Source: Aplectana chamaeleonis (lineage: Eukaryota > Nematoda > Chromadorea > Rhabditida > Cosmocercidae). Taken from it: a DNA stretch of 64,000 bases. The stretch is from the NCBI GenBank assembly GCA_029168955.1, contig JAPDOI010000009.1:2914001-2978000 (forward strand), written 5' to 3'. A model generated the notes under the pieces. The model was given only the letters and a program-made list of their open reading frames with translations, ran no database searches and had not been told where the DNA came from. The translations under genes and the position numbers were made by a program. Of the stretch, positions 42,741 through 54,404 are shown piece by piece. How positions within the stretch are numbered: position 1 is the stretch's first letter; each line of letters opens with the position of its first letter.

Positions 42741-43450
42741 TAGGTGCGACAATAGGTGCGGACTGACCGCTGGCAATCAAAGCCTCTGCGGGCGGCACAC
42801 CAGCAAGTTGCGGGCTGATCACTGCCCATCGTGGTCTCGCCGGGCGGATCGCTGCGTTTTGGCGGGCGGATAGCTGCACCTGGTAAAGTTGATCACGCTA
42901 GATCGCCGACAAGCTCTAAAGCGGGGATCCGCCCGCAACCTGCCAGCGATCAGCCCGCTGAGATGTGATATGCAGCGATCAGCCCGCAACCTGCCAGTGA
43001 TCCGCCCGCTAGGGCTTTGATAACCAGCGATCCGCCCGCCACTGCTTTGATAGCCAGCGATCCGCCCGCTCAAATGTTACACGGTGAAACTTGTCAATCA
43101 TTGATGATATAAAAAGCGCTCCATCTCACTGAATGCTCACTCGGCATTTCGAGGCCGATCCTGAAAGGTGACGTCGGGTACTTTTGAATGATCACTCAGA
43201 AGCCGGAGAATAATTTGTGGCAGCTGAGGGGATGGTCCCCACGGCTAGGGGGGGGGTGGTCCCGCGCACGGAGACCGTGGTGGGAACCATCGGAATAATC
43301 CATATGTGGCATCGAGGGTGGATCGCTGGCTAATACCGAGCAGATCGCTGGCTAGTGGCGGTCGGATCGCTGGCTAGTGGCGATCGGATGGCGGGGGGAT
43401 GTCGATCCGCCCGCCAAAAGCCAGCGATCCGCCCGCACCTACTGTCTGAG
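42741..43450 (+). mobile_element. CTCAG element of GCGATCCGCCCGC repeats, copy 1
   Basis: The right end, inverted, reads CTCAGACAGTAGGTGCGGGC, followed by TA (43451-43452). The left end (GACAATAGGTGCGGACTG) has lost its CTCAG. Both arms are dense arrays of GCGATC(C/A)GCCCGC in opposite orientations, so the element is a broad inverted repeat. The centre holds a TATA box and structured module. It is probably non-autonomous. Confidence 0.75.
43107..43320 (+). promoter_or_regulatory. TATA box plus structured module (copy 1)
   Basis: ATATAAAAAGCGC is followed by TGAATGCTCACTCGGCATTT, the hairpin TCGGC...GCCGA, GGTGAC, AAGCCGGAGAA, the block AGGGGATGGTCCCCACGGCT, then stem CACGG AGA CCGTG. GATGGTCCCCACGG can also pair with CCGTGGTGGGAACCATC about 50 nt away. 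Copy at 63480 preserves the order. Confidence 0.6.
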
Positions 43451-43559
43451 TACTGATGGTTCCCGAAATGTTAGCTGACTAGTAGTACATATTGGAGAGG
43501 TTTAGACAGCATGGGTGGTCCTGGAAAATTGACTGGCAGAGGAATAAAGAAGATAATTC

Positions 43560-43838
43560 TCATGGGTGGACTCTAGAGCTGCAATTTTGGTGGGTTGCCT
43601 GTCCGCTGAATTCCAGCTGAACAGATATGGGAAAGGATTGATGAGGCCGAGACATTATGGGAAGCGGCTGATTTGTCAGGTAAGGAAACGTGATGGAAAG
43701 GTAGAAACTGTATGGAGGGTCCCGGAATTTTTTGAGAGTGGAGGAGGAGACCAAAAATCATGGGTGCCCCTTAGTACTGAACTTGGAACGGGTCGGATAG
43801 AGCTAAGCTCCATGGGTGGTCTCTCCAATATCAGCTGA
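43560..43838 (+). other. Possible exon, unknown
   Basis: Open for about 90 codons (AEFQLNRYGKGLMRPRHYGK...), with a donor-like TTTGTCAG|GTAAGG at 43679/43680. There is no clear acceptor, and CATGGGTGG-type strings recur four times across 43510-43820, so it may instead be repeat-derived. Confidence 0.2.
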
Positions 43839-43929
43839 AGGCGCACAGAGGTACATCCAATTCAAGAAAACCAGTTAGATGGACCACATTTTGATGAATC
43901 ATTCCTTACATGTCCTCTTTTCCGGGTGA

Positions 43930-44330
43930 AATTTATTTTCGTTAATCGCGTGCGTCTGCACGCGTATGCTGCGTCTCCTTCTCCCCACACTTTCTCGCTG
44001 TCTCTACGTTCGTTCCGCGCAAGCGCGCGAAAGAACGCAGTAATTTTGGCTCTGAACCAGAGGATAATTCCGTTAAGAAAAATCGAACGCAGCTGGAAAG
44101 GTCAAATTCGTTTTTTTGTTCGACAAAAAATGATTCTCAAGAGTCGCTTTCGTTGTAAATGGCCACTTTCTGCAGGAGACCGTCCCTTTTGGGACCACAA
44201 CCCAATCAAAGTTGGTTTTAGCAAACCTGGGGTACGGAATGGGGCAAAATTAACGAGACGCGGCTTATGCACAGCTGAAAGTTCTACTCTGTTTTTGCTC
44301 GGCTAGTTTTTTTCCTCTTCCATTTCCCGA
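43930..44330. promoter_or_regulatory. CG-rich, promoter-like segment
   Basis: It contains GCTGCGTCTCCTTCTCCCCA followed by TTTCTCGCTGTCTCTACG, resembling the CTGCGTCTC/pyrimidine motif known from nematode promoters. No convincing downstream gene is visible; the next feature is the foldback element. Confidence 0.2.
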
Positions 44331-44334
44331 TCAT

Positions 44335-44713
44335 CTAGCGCTCATCCCCCGGCCCGCCCTCATCCTACTTTCACGAATCTTAATGGTAGAGCTGGGGGAA
44401 CACCCAGCTGCCGACGACGACCTTCAATCGCTCATCATTTTAGCGAGATAGCCTTCATTTCTGTTTGTACTTTCGGATGGTAATCGCGATCTGTTTTCCT
44501 AAGTCGCTGCTTAATGACACTTCATAATCTCGCACAGAGTTCCAGTTTGTTCTATGTGTTTGGAGTTTTTTTTTGGTGAATATTGTGAAATTGTTATTGA
44601 TTGTTTGCGAGGTCATTTTTAAGCAATAAAGTAGAGAAATATACGTAAAATCTTTTTTTTCTTTTTTTTGTTGCGAAAATATATTAACACTTTTATCGCT
44701 TCTACTATACATA
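44335..44713. other. No recognisable gene
   Basis: A mixed then AT-rich stretch up to the TA flank of the foldback element. Confidence 0.35.
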
Positions 44714-47700
44714 CAGTGCGGTCGGCTGCCAAGGGTAAAAAGGCGGCGGCGGGCGGCGGCGGGCGCCGTTTTTGTGCGGCGCCCAATTTAGGAACTGTTT
44801 AACGCGTTCAACGACTTTATCGATTGTTTCTGTTTGTGTGAAATTCTTGAGGCAGCCCTACAATTCCACCAAAGAATTTTGGAGAATTTTCAACTGGTTT
44901 GAAATTTTTCGAAAAATTTAACTGGGAGAGTGGCGAGTCTTCAGATGCTCATAAACAAGTCCAAAACAAGGTTATATCGTTAGTGAGAAATGTATGTGGT
45001 GAAAAATATTCAGTATCTCAGAAATGAGATGTTTTCTCAAAAAAAACTCCGAGCTGAAAAGAAAAATACTCTGGATGAAAGTTACAATACAGCGCTATGC
45101 AGCCCGATTGAAATTAATTTTGGGCTCAGACAGGCCTACGCTAATTGAAATGTTATAATGGCGATTCAAATAATTTATATATGCAAACACGATATTATCG
45201 AAGAACCTTCTGGTTGATCGGGCATTTTTGAAAAAAAAAATTCGAAAATTGGTGATTTTTTGGAAATCCAGTGCCTACTAAAAAAGCCCATCAAATTTAT
45301 TCCTTTATTGTGATGAATGTATTTTGTAGAGCTAAGTATGTGACACCACTGGTGAGTTATTTGGCCATTTTCGGATTCTGGTTTCCAAATTATCATTGAC
45401 TCAACATTGTTCTGCGGGACGCAACCAGTTTTTATGAGGCCCTGGACTGTATAACTCCTATAAAAAGGATTTGCCGGGGACGTTAACTATAAAAAGCATA
45501 TGTGGGCATCAATAAAGACTAACATTTTAGGAGAAACACGAAAATGAGAAAATTTGAAAATTTTCTGAAAATTTCGTCTTTCGTGGTTTTTATTCTTTGA
45601 GAATCAGCACCTATTTGAAACCGTTATCTGGCAGTACAACGATTGTAACCCTGATCTCGAACGAAAGCTCGTATTTCTACCTTATAAATTAGTTTGAGGC
45701 GGATTCATCGAAGAATGGGTGAGAAAACTTTTTTTCAAAAAGTGCTCCGCGCTCACTTTAGTGACGTTTTTTAATATTCAGCCGTATGCGGATTTATATG
45801 AAGAGAGGGGCTGTGGCACTCCAGCAACTGTTTTTCTGCGTGTCAGTGAAAGTTTCTAAAACCCATGGAAAGAATTTTACAGAAGATTATTCAACTTCGA
45901 TTTTTCCAAATATGATGATAACAAAAGTTCTATATTTACACCAACGTCAAACACTCTCCGTTCAAGCTTAATCAATGCTCGTGTCACAAACGAAAGAAAA
46001 GAAGGGTCGCTATTGAACCTCACTTTGTGGACAAGAATCACAAGGTGGTGATAGAAAAAGTAGGAGCCAAACCCAGGTCATCACGCTCATAATTCTTTGC
46101 CTGAGAGTATACTGGATCAGAATGGTTTCATATCGTGATATTGAAGAGGAAAAGTTTCATACAGAGTACCGATGGGCCGAGTCTCCTAATAGTCGTACCA
46201 TAGAATCTCAAAAGTGGAAGCGAAAAATCCCGATTTTTTCTTCGACCGAATTATGAGCTCTGGGTCCCATCTGGGCTCACTATTGACAGATGGGTGTCAC
46301 TGAAGTCCAATCGACGAAATTCGTGCTCGCCCACGAAAGTACCCAAACAACATTCAGATATATAGAAAAAACGTGTATACCAAATTTTGTGCAACTTGTG
46401 ATTCTTGGAGGGTAGCTGTGCGTTGGAAATTACCAACGTTCGGACTGAAAGCGAAAATTGAAGAATTGTGAACTCGTCAATACTGAGAAGATTCCTTTGC
46501 AGTAGTATATAGATACGAATATGTAGGTTATGGCTAATATCATGGCTCCTCTGAATATGCCCAGATTCCTTCCTCTGACACCGTTACGCCCTCGCCCTGC
46601 TAATCGCTAACTTCGCACCTCCAGTTGGACGCGTCAGGTCACCACAACGGCTCATCAACAGCACAGAGGTAAACCTCATATAAATAGTTCTTCTACAATT
46701 ATTTTTGGATGCAACAACTAATACAAAAAATGAAAACACAAAACCATATACATCAAAAGTCACAAACAATTAAAATTGAGGCATGTTCAGAAGTTTAATA
46801 CGTCAAAACTATGGTAATTCTGAATGAAGTAGGCTCAGTATCGGATCAGGGTAAGCACTAGACATGGGCATTGCACGCTAGATTTCGTATACATGGAAAA
46901 TTCGATTAACCCTTCTGAAAAGTCTCGAGTGAATAATATTTTCAAATCGACCTTTCCTAAATTACCGAACGAATGAAAGCATTCGAATAAGACACATTTA
47001 AAACTGAGGGAATTTTTCCAATAACGCGTTTTTATATTTTCAATTGAATGAGAGAGTTCGATGAAACCTAAAATTTTTTCGAATGAGTAAAGAAAATGGA
47101 AAAAATTCCATATTTATTTCCATTCGATTTGAATGAGAGTTCGGAATATTTATTCGATTAGTTGGATAGAGATTCTAACTTTCGTGTTTTCCGAGTAATT
47201 AATTAATAATTTGTATTTTTTTTAGTGGAGCTAATATTCAAATGTCGCCAACCGACATTGACCGAGTACTTAAAAAATCGGATTTTCAATTTTCTGAATT
47301 AAATATTCGAAAAAGTGAATAATTATCAATCCCAATAGAATGGAAACTTCGAAAAGCCCAATAATTTAAGTTTCCGAATTAATCGAAAATTCAAAAACAC
47401 GAATAATTTAATCACCTGAATGAGCCAAAAGTTCGAAATAAAAAAACCAGAGTCCTTGAATGAATTTAATATTCGAGAAAAGTCAAGAGTTGGAATTTAC
47501 GAGAGAATCGCTATCATCTAGCTCTATGCTCGAATACTCGAATATTCGAATTTTTCTAATAATTATTCGAATCGGTCAAAAGTTAAGTACAGGGCTGTAT
47601 GCCCTTGTGTATCATGCCAAGAACAATTTTCGATTTAAAATGATACATACGCATGAAAAGCATGAACATTCAGAAAATTTCCAACCAAGACTTCGGAAGT

Positions 47701-49684
47701 TACTTCTATTCTGAAGAGATACGTGGTTCGACTTCTGTGCTGTAGGTGAGCCGTTGTGGTGACCTGACGCGTCCAACTGGAGGTGCGAAGTCAGCGATTA
47801 GCAGGGCGAGGGCATAACGGTGTCAGAGGAAGGAATCTGGGCATATTCAGAGGAGCCATGATATTAGCCATAACCTACATATTCGTATCTATATACTACT
47901 GCAAAGGAATCTTCTCAGTATTGACGAGTTCACAATTCTTCAATTTTCGCTTTCAGTCCGAACGTTGGTAATTTCCAACGCACAGCTACCCTCCAAGAAT
48001 CACAAGTTGCACAAAATTTGGTATACACGTTTTTTCTATATATCTGAATGTTGTTTGGGTACTTTCGTGGGCGAGCACGAATTTCGTCGATTGGACTTCA
48101 GTGACACCCATCTGTCAATAGTGAGCCCAGATGGGACCCAGAGCTCATAATTCGGTCGAAGAAAAAATCGGGATTTTTCGCTTCCACTTTTGAGATTCTA
48201 TGGTACGACTATTAGGAGACTCGGCCCATCGGTACTCTGTATGAAACTTTTCCTCTTCAATATCACGATATGAAACCATTCTGATCCAGTATACTCTCAG
48301 GCAAAGAATTATGAGCGTGATGACCTGGGTTTGGCTCCTACTTTTTCTATCACCACCTTGTGATTCTTGTCCACAAAGTGAGGTTCAATAGCGACCCTTC
48401 TTTTCTTTCGTTTGTGACACGAGCATTGATTAAGCTTGAACGGAGAGTGTTTGACGTTGGTGTAAATATAGAACTTTTGTTATCATCATATTTGGAAAAA
48501 TCGAAGTTGAATAATCTTCTGTAAAATTCTTTCCATGGGTTTTAGAAAACTTTCACTGACACGCAGAAAAACAGTTGCTGGAGTGCCACAGCCCCTCTCT
48601 TCATATAAATCCGCATACGGCTGAATATTAAAAAACGTCACTAAAGTGAGCGCGGAGCACTTTTTGAAAAAAAGTTTTCTCACCCATTCTTCGATGAATC
48701 CGCCTCAAACTAATTTATAAGGTAGAAATACGAGCTTTCGTTCGAGATCAGGGTTACAATCGTTGTACTGCCAGATAACGGTTTCAAATAGGTGCTGATT
48801 CTCAAAGAATAAAAACCACGAAAGACGAAATTTTCAGAAAATTTTCAAATTTTCTCATTTTCGTGTTTCTCCTAAAATGTTAGTCTTTATTGATGCCCAC
48901 ATATGCTTTTTATAGTTAACGTCCCCGGCAAATCCTTTTTATAGGAGTTATACAGTCCAGGGCCTCATAAAAACTGGTTGCGTCCCGCAGAACAATGTTG
49001 AGTCAATGATAATTTGGAAATCGGAGAGCGAAAATGACCAAATAACTCACCAGTGGTGTCACATACTTAGCTCTACAAAATACATTCATCACAATAAAGG
49101 AATAAATCTGATGGGCTTTTTTAGTAGGCACTGGATTTCCAAAAAATCACCAATTTTCGAATTTTTTTCAAAAATGCCCGATCAACCAGAAGGTTCTTCG
49201 ATAATATCGTGTTTGCATATATAAATTATTTGAATCGCCATTATAACATTTCAATCAGCGTAGGCCTGTCTGAGCCCAAAATTAATTTCAATCGGGCTGC
49301 ATAGCGCTGTATTGTAACTTTCATCCATAGTATTTTTCTTTTCAGCTCGGAGTTTTTTCGAGAAAACATCTCATTTCTGAGATACTGAATATTTTTCACC
49401 ACATACATTTCTCACTAACGATATAACCTTGTTTTGGACTTGTTTATGAGCATCTGAAGACTCGCCACTCTCCCAGTTAAATTTTTCGAAAAATTTCAAA
49501 CCAGTTGAAATTTCTCCAAAATTCTTTGGTGGAATCGTAGGGCTGCCTCAAGAATTTCACACGAACAGAAACAATCGATTAAGTCGTTAAACGCGTTAAA
49601 CAGTTCCTAAATTGGGCGCCGCACAAAAACGGCGGCGGCCGCCGCCCGCCGCCGCCTTTTTACCCTTGGCAGCCGACCGCACTG
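44714..49684. mobile_element. Giant foldback element (4971 bp), TA duplication
   Basis: The ends CAGTGCGGTCGGCTGCCAAG and inverse are flanked by TA at 44712-44713 and 49685-49686. Inverted arms of about 1955 bp (44714-46670 and 47731-49684) look almost identical; differences are mostly single bases, A-run lengths and the number of GGCGGC repeats near the tips. The 1.06-kb spacer (46671-47730) is AT-rich with scattered ATTCGAA strings. A CAGT start and TA target fit Tc1/mariner-type mobilisation. I recognise no transposase. Arm frames such as the 61-codon one at 46251-46436 (-) / 47965-48150 (+) are identical between arms because the DNA is. Confidence 0.9.
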
Positions 49685-49689
49685 TACAT

Positions 49690-50300
49690 ACATGAAAATA
49701 CGCCCGAAGAGAAGCATAAACGTGAGCTCTAGCCAAACGTTTGAAATGCAGAAACTTGTCCTAACCTAACTTCAACGTTTTTACTTTTTTTCCGGAAGTA
49801 CGCCTTATTACATCTCACAAGAAATTAACCTCAGGTACGAAATCCGAGGTTTCTGTATGCGTATGTAGCTGTATATAAATTTATAAGTGGACCCTCCCTG
49901 TATGACAGCTCGTCCATCATATTTTTGAAAACCCTCTGCCCCAAATTTTTGAAAATTTTCCATCAATGGGACGAGTTGCTCCTTAACCGAAAATCGTGCA
50001 CGGTGCGCGGCATAGATTGGTGATTGCGGCGAGCCTCCTTGGCGATTTGTCATCAAAGTTGTCTGCGGGTCCACATTTTCGTCAGAAAAGGGGGCGGTGC
50101 GGGCCTAGCAGCCGTGACAGGCTAATGAATTCACAACCTCGTGGCTGTTTTCTCGAATTTAGGCCCACGTTTGCCAATTTCTTCGACACTAAACTTTCTG
50201 CATCCACCAGCGTAATGCTTCACACTAAAAACTTGAAAACCTAGCTCATTGCAAACACTGTCTGACAGTGACTTGAAGTCAGTGTTCACAATGATTTTTG
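49690..50300. other. Mixed sequence with a TTAA-MITE end
   Basis: 50275-50305 (AGTCAGTGTTCACAATG) is one terminus of the second subfamily of TTAA MITE; about 50020-50270 resembles its interior. The rest is unassigned. Confidence 0.45.
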
Positions 50301-50591
50301 TTTTCGAGTTTTGCACTTAAAGCAATGCGTTGGCTGCCATCTGTACCGTTAAAATCACGAACAAACGGCAAAAAGTCGCTTTAAACGCCGTTTTTCAAGT
50401 GATATAATTTTCTGGACTGGACTGGTTGTCCGGTTTGAAGAACGGGTTCTCGGTGGTTGCGATTGGTGGATAATGGGGTCAGTGGAGACTAGGAGAATAT
50501 TTTTTGCAAAACAGTATCAGTTGGGGCCCCAAGGAAAGAACGGAACAACAGAGAGCTGAGAATTTGAAAGGACGGATTCACGAAAGATTTC

Positions 50592-50831
50592 CTCAGGCGA
50601 TTCTCGGCCCCAAGCCGCCTGGCAATTTGGCTCGTTCTCCCAATCTGCAGGTCGACTTCTGTTGCTCTCCGGGCCACTGATGTTGCTTCGCGGGTCGCTG
50701 ATGTTGCTGGTCGGGCTGCTCCAGTTCGCCCGAAGAGCGAAAGCAGTGGCCCTGAGATTGGGAAAACGAGCCGAACTGTCAGGCGGCTCCGATTCCTGTT
50801 CGGTGCGGCTCGGGGCCGAGAATCGCCTGAG
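50592..50831. mobile_element. CTCAGGCGAT MITE (240 bp), TC duplication
   Basis: CTCAGGCGATTCTCGGCCCC to GGGGCCGAGAATCGCCTGAG, with TC at 50590-50591 and 50832-50833. Confidence 0.88.
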
Positions 50832-50977
50832 TCTCTGCCAAAACAAACAGTTCATCTGAGGCTGAGGGTGTTGTTTCTCATATACTTCTGTCGCGTTTTC
50901 CTCGATTTCTTCGTCATTTTGGCTCTACTCGGGCACCAAGGAATCGTTTTAGCCTATGATCCCGAAACTGAAGTTTA

Positions 50978-51432
50978 TGGTGTGAAAATCATATTCGAGT
51001 TCAACTCAAAAATCGGGTTGTTTGGTTGTGAGTCGACGAATTGTGGAGAAACAGCGAAAAAAAGCGTTCAGAATGAGCTAAAATAACGGTCTCTAACCTA
51101 CCTAAAGGTTCAGGACGTGGGCGAGCTTATGGGCCCTGCCAGTTTCCGCAAGCGCGCGCTAATGACGAAATTTGCACCAATCGATCAGGCTGGACGTGGC
51201 GGAATTGCTTGGCAATTGGCCATCGAAGACGTCCGCGGCGCCACAATCTCGTCAGAACGGAGGGGGGGCGGGACGGGCTTAGCAGGCTTGCTGGGCTAAC
51301 GAAATCATTACTTCGCTACCGTTTTTGTCGATTTCCGGCCCGTTTTCGCTGCTTTCTTTGATAATGTCAATTCCAGCATTTGCCAGCATAGTGTTTTCAC
51401 TCTGAAAACACAAAAAAAACGTGCCTTTAAGG
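50978..51432 (+). mobile_element. TTAA MITE, second subfamily, left end lost
   Basis: It matches 52950-53403 in reverse through AAATCATATTCG, GCGCAAGCGCGCGCTAAT-like and GGGCGGGGCGGGCTTAGCA-like blocks, ending CGTGCCTTTAAGG. The left terminus is not recognisable. Confidence 0.65.
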
Positions 51433-51439
51433 TCACGTA

Positions 51440-52035
51440 ACGCTGTTACCCTGACGTGGCTTGCTTCCAGACTGTTCTCCAATCCTGTGGAGTATTTTCG
51501 CGTGGAAAGTTCTCGTTTTTTTGGAAATGCTGTGTTTAGGCCTGATCTTATGGTTATGAAATGCACCACATAGGGTTCGAAACTTTTCGACTCAACACCT
51601 TTTACGCTATCACTAGGGCAGCCAAATAGGGGATTCTGCGATTACCCGGAGGGCAGCGGATCAGAAAAAAACATGTCTGCATGAATCGTTCTGACGACCC
51701 GTTCTGGACATACCCTTTTTAGTTGTACATATTGTACGAATCGATACGCTCTTTCGAGTCGCCTTATTATATTCCACGTCGGCCTTATTGGGCGGAGAGT
51801 GACTTTTTCTGCTTCTTCTCATGATACCTACTTCTTATTCGATCACTTGTCGTATGCGACTGTCATAACTTTTAGGTCCTACATGATAACATTAATTTGG
51901 GACCGAATCGGATAATATTCGATCAACTCGACTATTCGAATGACTAGAAATTGGACTTACCTTGATGACTCGACTAATTCAAAAAAAATAATTCTGTTTT
52001 CTGGAATTTGCGGTCCAGCGGAGCACAGCAATTTT
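51440..52035. other. No recognisable gene
   Basis: No repeat match and no supported exon. Confidence 0.35.
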
Positions 52036-52039
52036 TTTC

Positions 52040-52430
52040 GTTTTGAATATGTTTGGAATGTTCGGCCACTTTTCGGTAGCGATTTTCAGGGCAAAATTTG
52101 AACTCAAAAAGAATGCTAAGCTGCTTTCAGTGCTCTTTGTGACCCGTACGAAGATCAAAATGAACTTTTATATCAAACCAAATGAAAATACAATTATAAA
52201 AAGATAAATAAAGCAAAGAAAGAAAATTGAGTTAAATATAATAAAATCATCTTCTCTCTTGCTTTATTTATTTTCTTAAATTTGTATTTTTTTGGCTTGA
52301 TATGAAAGTCTATCTGGATCCTCGTATGGGTCACAAAGAAGACTGAAAACAGCTTAGCATTTTCATAATTAAATTTTTGACCGGAAAATCGCTACTAAAA
52401 AGAGACCGAATACGCCATACATACTTTAAA
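52040..52430. repeat. Imperfect palindrome, AT-rich centre
   Basis: TTCGG(C/T)C(A/T)CTTTT...GTAGCGATTTTC in the left arm faces its inverse in the right (GAAAATCGCTACTAAAAAGAG), and AATGCTAAGCTG(C/T)TTTCAG lies in both arms. The centre is rich in AAATAAA strings. Confidence 0.65.
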
Positions 52431-52434
52431 AAAT

Positions 52435-52945
52435 GGTTTATTATAAAAGTTCAAAAAATAAAAAGGATAAAAAAATAGGGTAATAAATAAAAGTTTTATA
52501 TTTTGACTCATAAAACACACAAAAATGTACTGCTTCAATTTACAAACAGTTCTTCCCCGCCATCATGGTAGACCTTTAATCATGAATTTCTCGTTGATGA
52601 ATCCTAGTTTGGGAATAGCCTCAGTCAGCTGGTTTTAGTTGAAGCCATATAACTGCGGTGCTAGACGACTTTAGCGATTTGAATGTTGAACTGGTTCTAT
52701 ACGATTTCACTATTCGTCTAGCAAAGTTTGCGGAAAATCAAAGAAGTTTAGTTTATTTTCTCGCGCCAGCAATCTTGGCGCGGCGTTATATTATAAAAGT
52801 TTTTTTAGTTGCAATATCTAACCTACCCCACTTTTTTATTTTTTTGGGCGACTATTTTTAAAGCTTTTCGGAAAAAAAATTATTACGCTTGATGATGTGT
52901 TTTCTGGGCGAATGTTTAGGCCTTCGTAGAGGAAGTTGGGCTCAT
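52435..52945. other. AT-rich, no recognisable gene
   Basis: No repeat or exon could be supported. Confidence 0.35.
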
Positions 52946-52949
52946 TTAA

Positions 52950-53403
52950 AGGCAGTGTTTCACGATAAACCTCATTTTCGAGTTTTCCGTGTGAAACACT
53001 GCACTGGCAGACTCTGGAGGGCATAGGATCGAAGAAAGCAGCAAAATTGGGGCAGAACTCGATGAAAGCAGCCGTGAAGTGACGATTTCGTTAGCCCAGT
53101 ACGCCTGCTTAGCCCGCCCCGCCCCTTTCTGACAAGCTTGTGGCGCAGCTGACGTTTTCGATGGCGAATCGCCAAGAAACTACGCTACATCCGGACTGAC
53201 CGATTCGCGCACATTTCACGATTAGCGCGCGCTTGCGGAAACTACCAGGGAGCGTAAACGCCCCGAACCTGTAGAAACCGCTATTTCAGCGCTTTCTGAG
53301 CGCTTTTCTTCGCTGTTTCTTCACTACTCGATCGCTCACGACCAAACAACTTCTTTTTTTTTTGGGTCGGATCCGAATATGATATTCATTGTGAACACTG
53401 CCT
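52950..53403 (-). mobile_element. TTAA MITE, second subfamily (about 454 bp)
   Basis: The left end is AGGCAGTGTTTCACGATAAA after TTAA (52946-52949); the right end is ATTGTGAACACTGCCT followed by TATG, a damaged site. The interior matches 50978-51432 in reverse. Confidence 0.75.
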
Positions 53404-53434
53404 TATGCAAGCCGGAAAGTTTCAAGGAAAGCTA

Positions 53435-53598
53435 AACTCTGGTCCCGCCGTAGTGACCTGTTGATTTCGATCAATACCAGCAGCGGAGCGGTGCGCCTCG
53501 GTGAAATATAACTAGTGATAAGGAGGTTCCGACGAAAAAGCCACCGCTTCGCGCTGTGATAATCGAAATCAACAGGTCACTACGGCGGGACCAGAGTT
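53435..53598. mobile_element. Palindromic MITE, TA duplication (164 bp)
   Basis: AACTCTGGTCCCGCCGTAGT and its inverse, arms of about 37 bp, with TA at 53433-53434 and 53599-53600. Confidence 0.85.
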
Positions 53599-53605
53599 TA
53601 CATAC

Positions 53606-53946
53606 CCCTGGGTGCTTGAATCGGTGAGGAGTCCATGATTCCCCTTAAGTTCTTCGATGGGGTTGACAAAGTACCTATAAATGTATATACCTATCACCGA
53701 GCCTACTTGAGTCAGAGAACAAGCAGGTGTGATATGACCATACGTGAAGAGTCTTGAACTATGTAGCACGATGTTTTCGCTAGTTTTCCGCCCCCCGCCC
53801 CCCACAATGGTATGCCCTTTACTGGTATTTTCATTCTTGGCCACGCTGCATTCGTATTCGCGATCTGAATTGCTACTGTTTTGAAGCCAAGTCATGATAT
53901 CATACCAATTCATTTCAATTCCAAATGAAAAAATCACAAGCACCAT
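53606..53946 (-). CDS. Candidate first coding exon, unknown protein
   Basis: On the minus strand GGGTTTTTCAG is followed after one base by ATG (53946). The frame stays open for 113 codons to a donor, ACCCAGGG|GTATGT (GT at 53605-53604). An acceptor abutting an ATG suits a trans-spliced first exon. The product (MVLVIFSFGIEMNWYDIMTW..., an IVGGGGR run, ...IGIYIYRYFVNP...) matches no family I know. The palindromic MITE at 53435 would lie just inside the following intron. No second exon was found, so this may be an exon remnant or chance. Confidence 0.3.
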
Positions 53947-54404
53947 TCTGAAAAACCCACTTCATACTCTGCCTACGAGCTGAACCGACCTCGTAAGTGA
54001 GTTGAGCTTCCGAATTGAGGCGATTAAATTGCCTTGCTAGGATGCCCATGCTATATACTCAAAACTAATAAAATCTGTATGCTTCCACCTGCCCGAAACT
54101 AGATTTCAAAAAAAATTACAAACTCAAAGCGGGAGGTGATCCACGGAATTTAAAACATTTCTTCTTCACCCAAACACTGGAGAATTTACAGGAGGGTAAT
54201 TTGAGGTGCTGAGCACAAATTAGAGTTTCGTTTCTGAAATTTAGAACGACTGCGGTAGGTCACTGTAGAAAAATGGAATTATACCTACCGTAATCCGCTT
54301 CGTCGTTCGAAAAACCAAAACGAGGCTAGTAATCGTGTTCAGTCCCCTAAATTATTCGCTTGTACAAGGTCAGAGCTGAAAATGTTGAGCTTGTAACTTT
54401 CTGG

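Noticed and set aside
43107..43320. HDV-like ribozyme, suggested by GATGGTCCC
   Set aside because: The string resembles part of an HDV fold, but I could not build the nested double pseudoknot around it; left as a structured module of unknown role.
42741..43450. CRISPR-like array of GCGATCCGCCCGC repeats
   Set aside because: Repeats occur in both orientations with irregular spacing, overlap each other, and lie between inverted termini of a transposable element in eukaryotic DNA.
45175..48150. Open frames in the foldback arms as conserved proteins
   Set aside because: They are identical only because the arms are identical DNA; there is no third sequence to show protein-level conservation.
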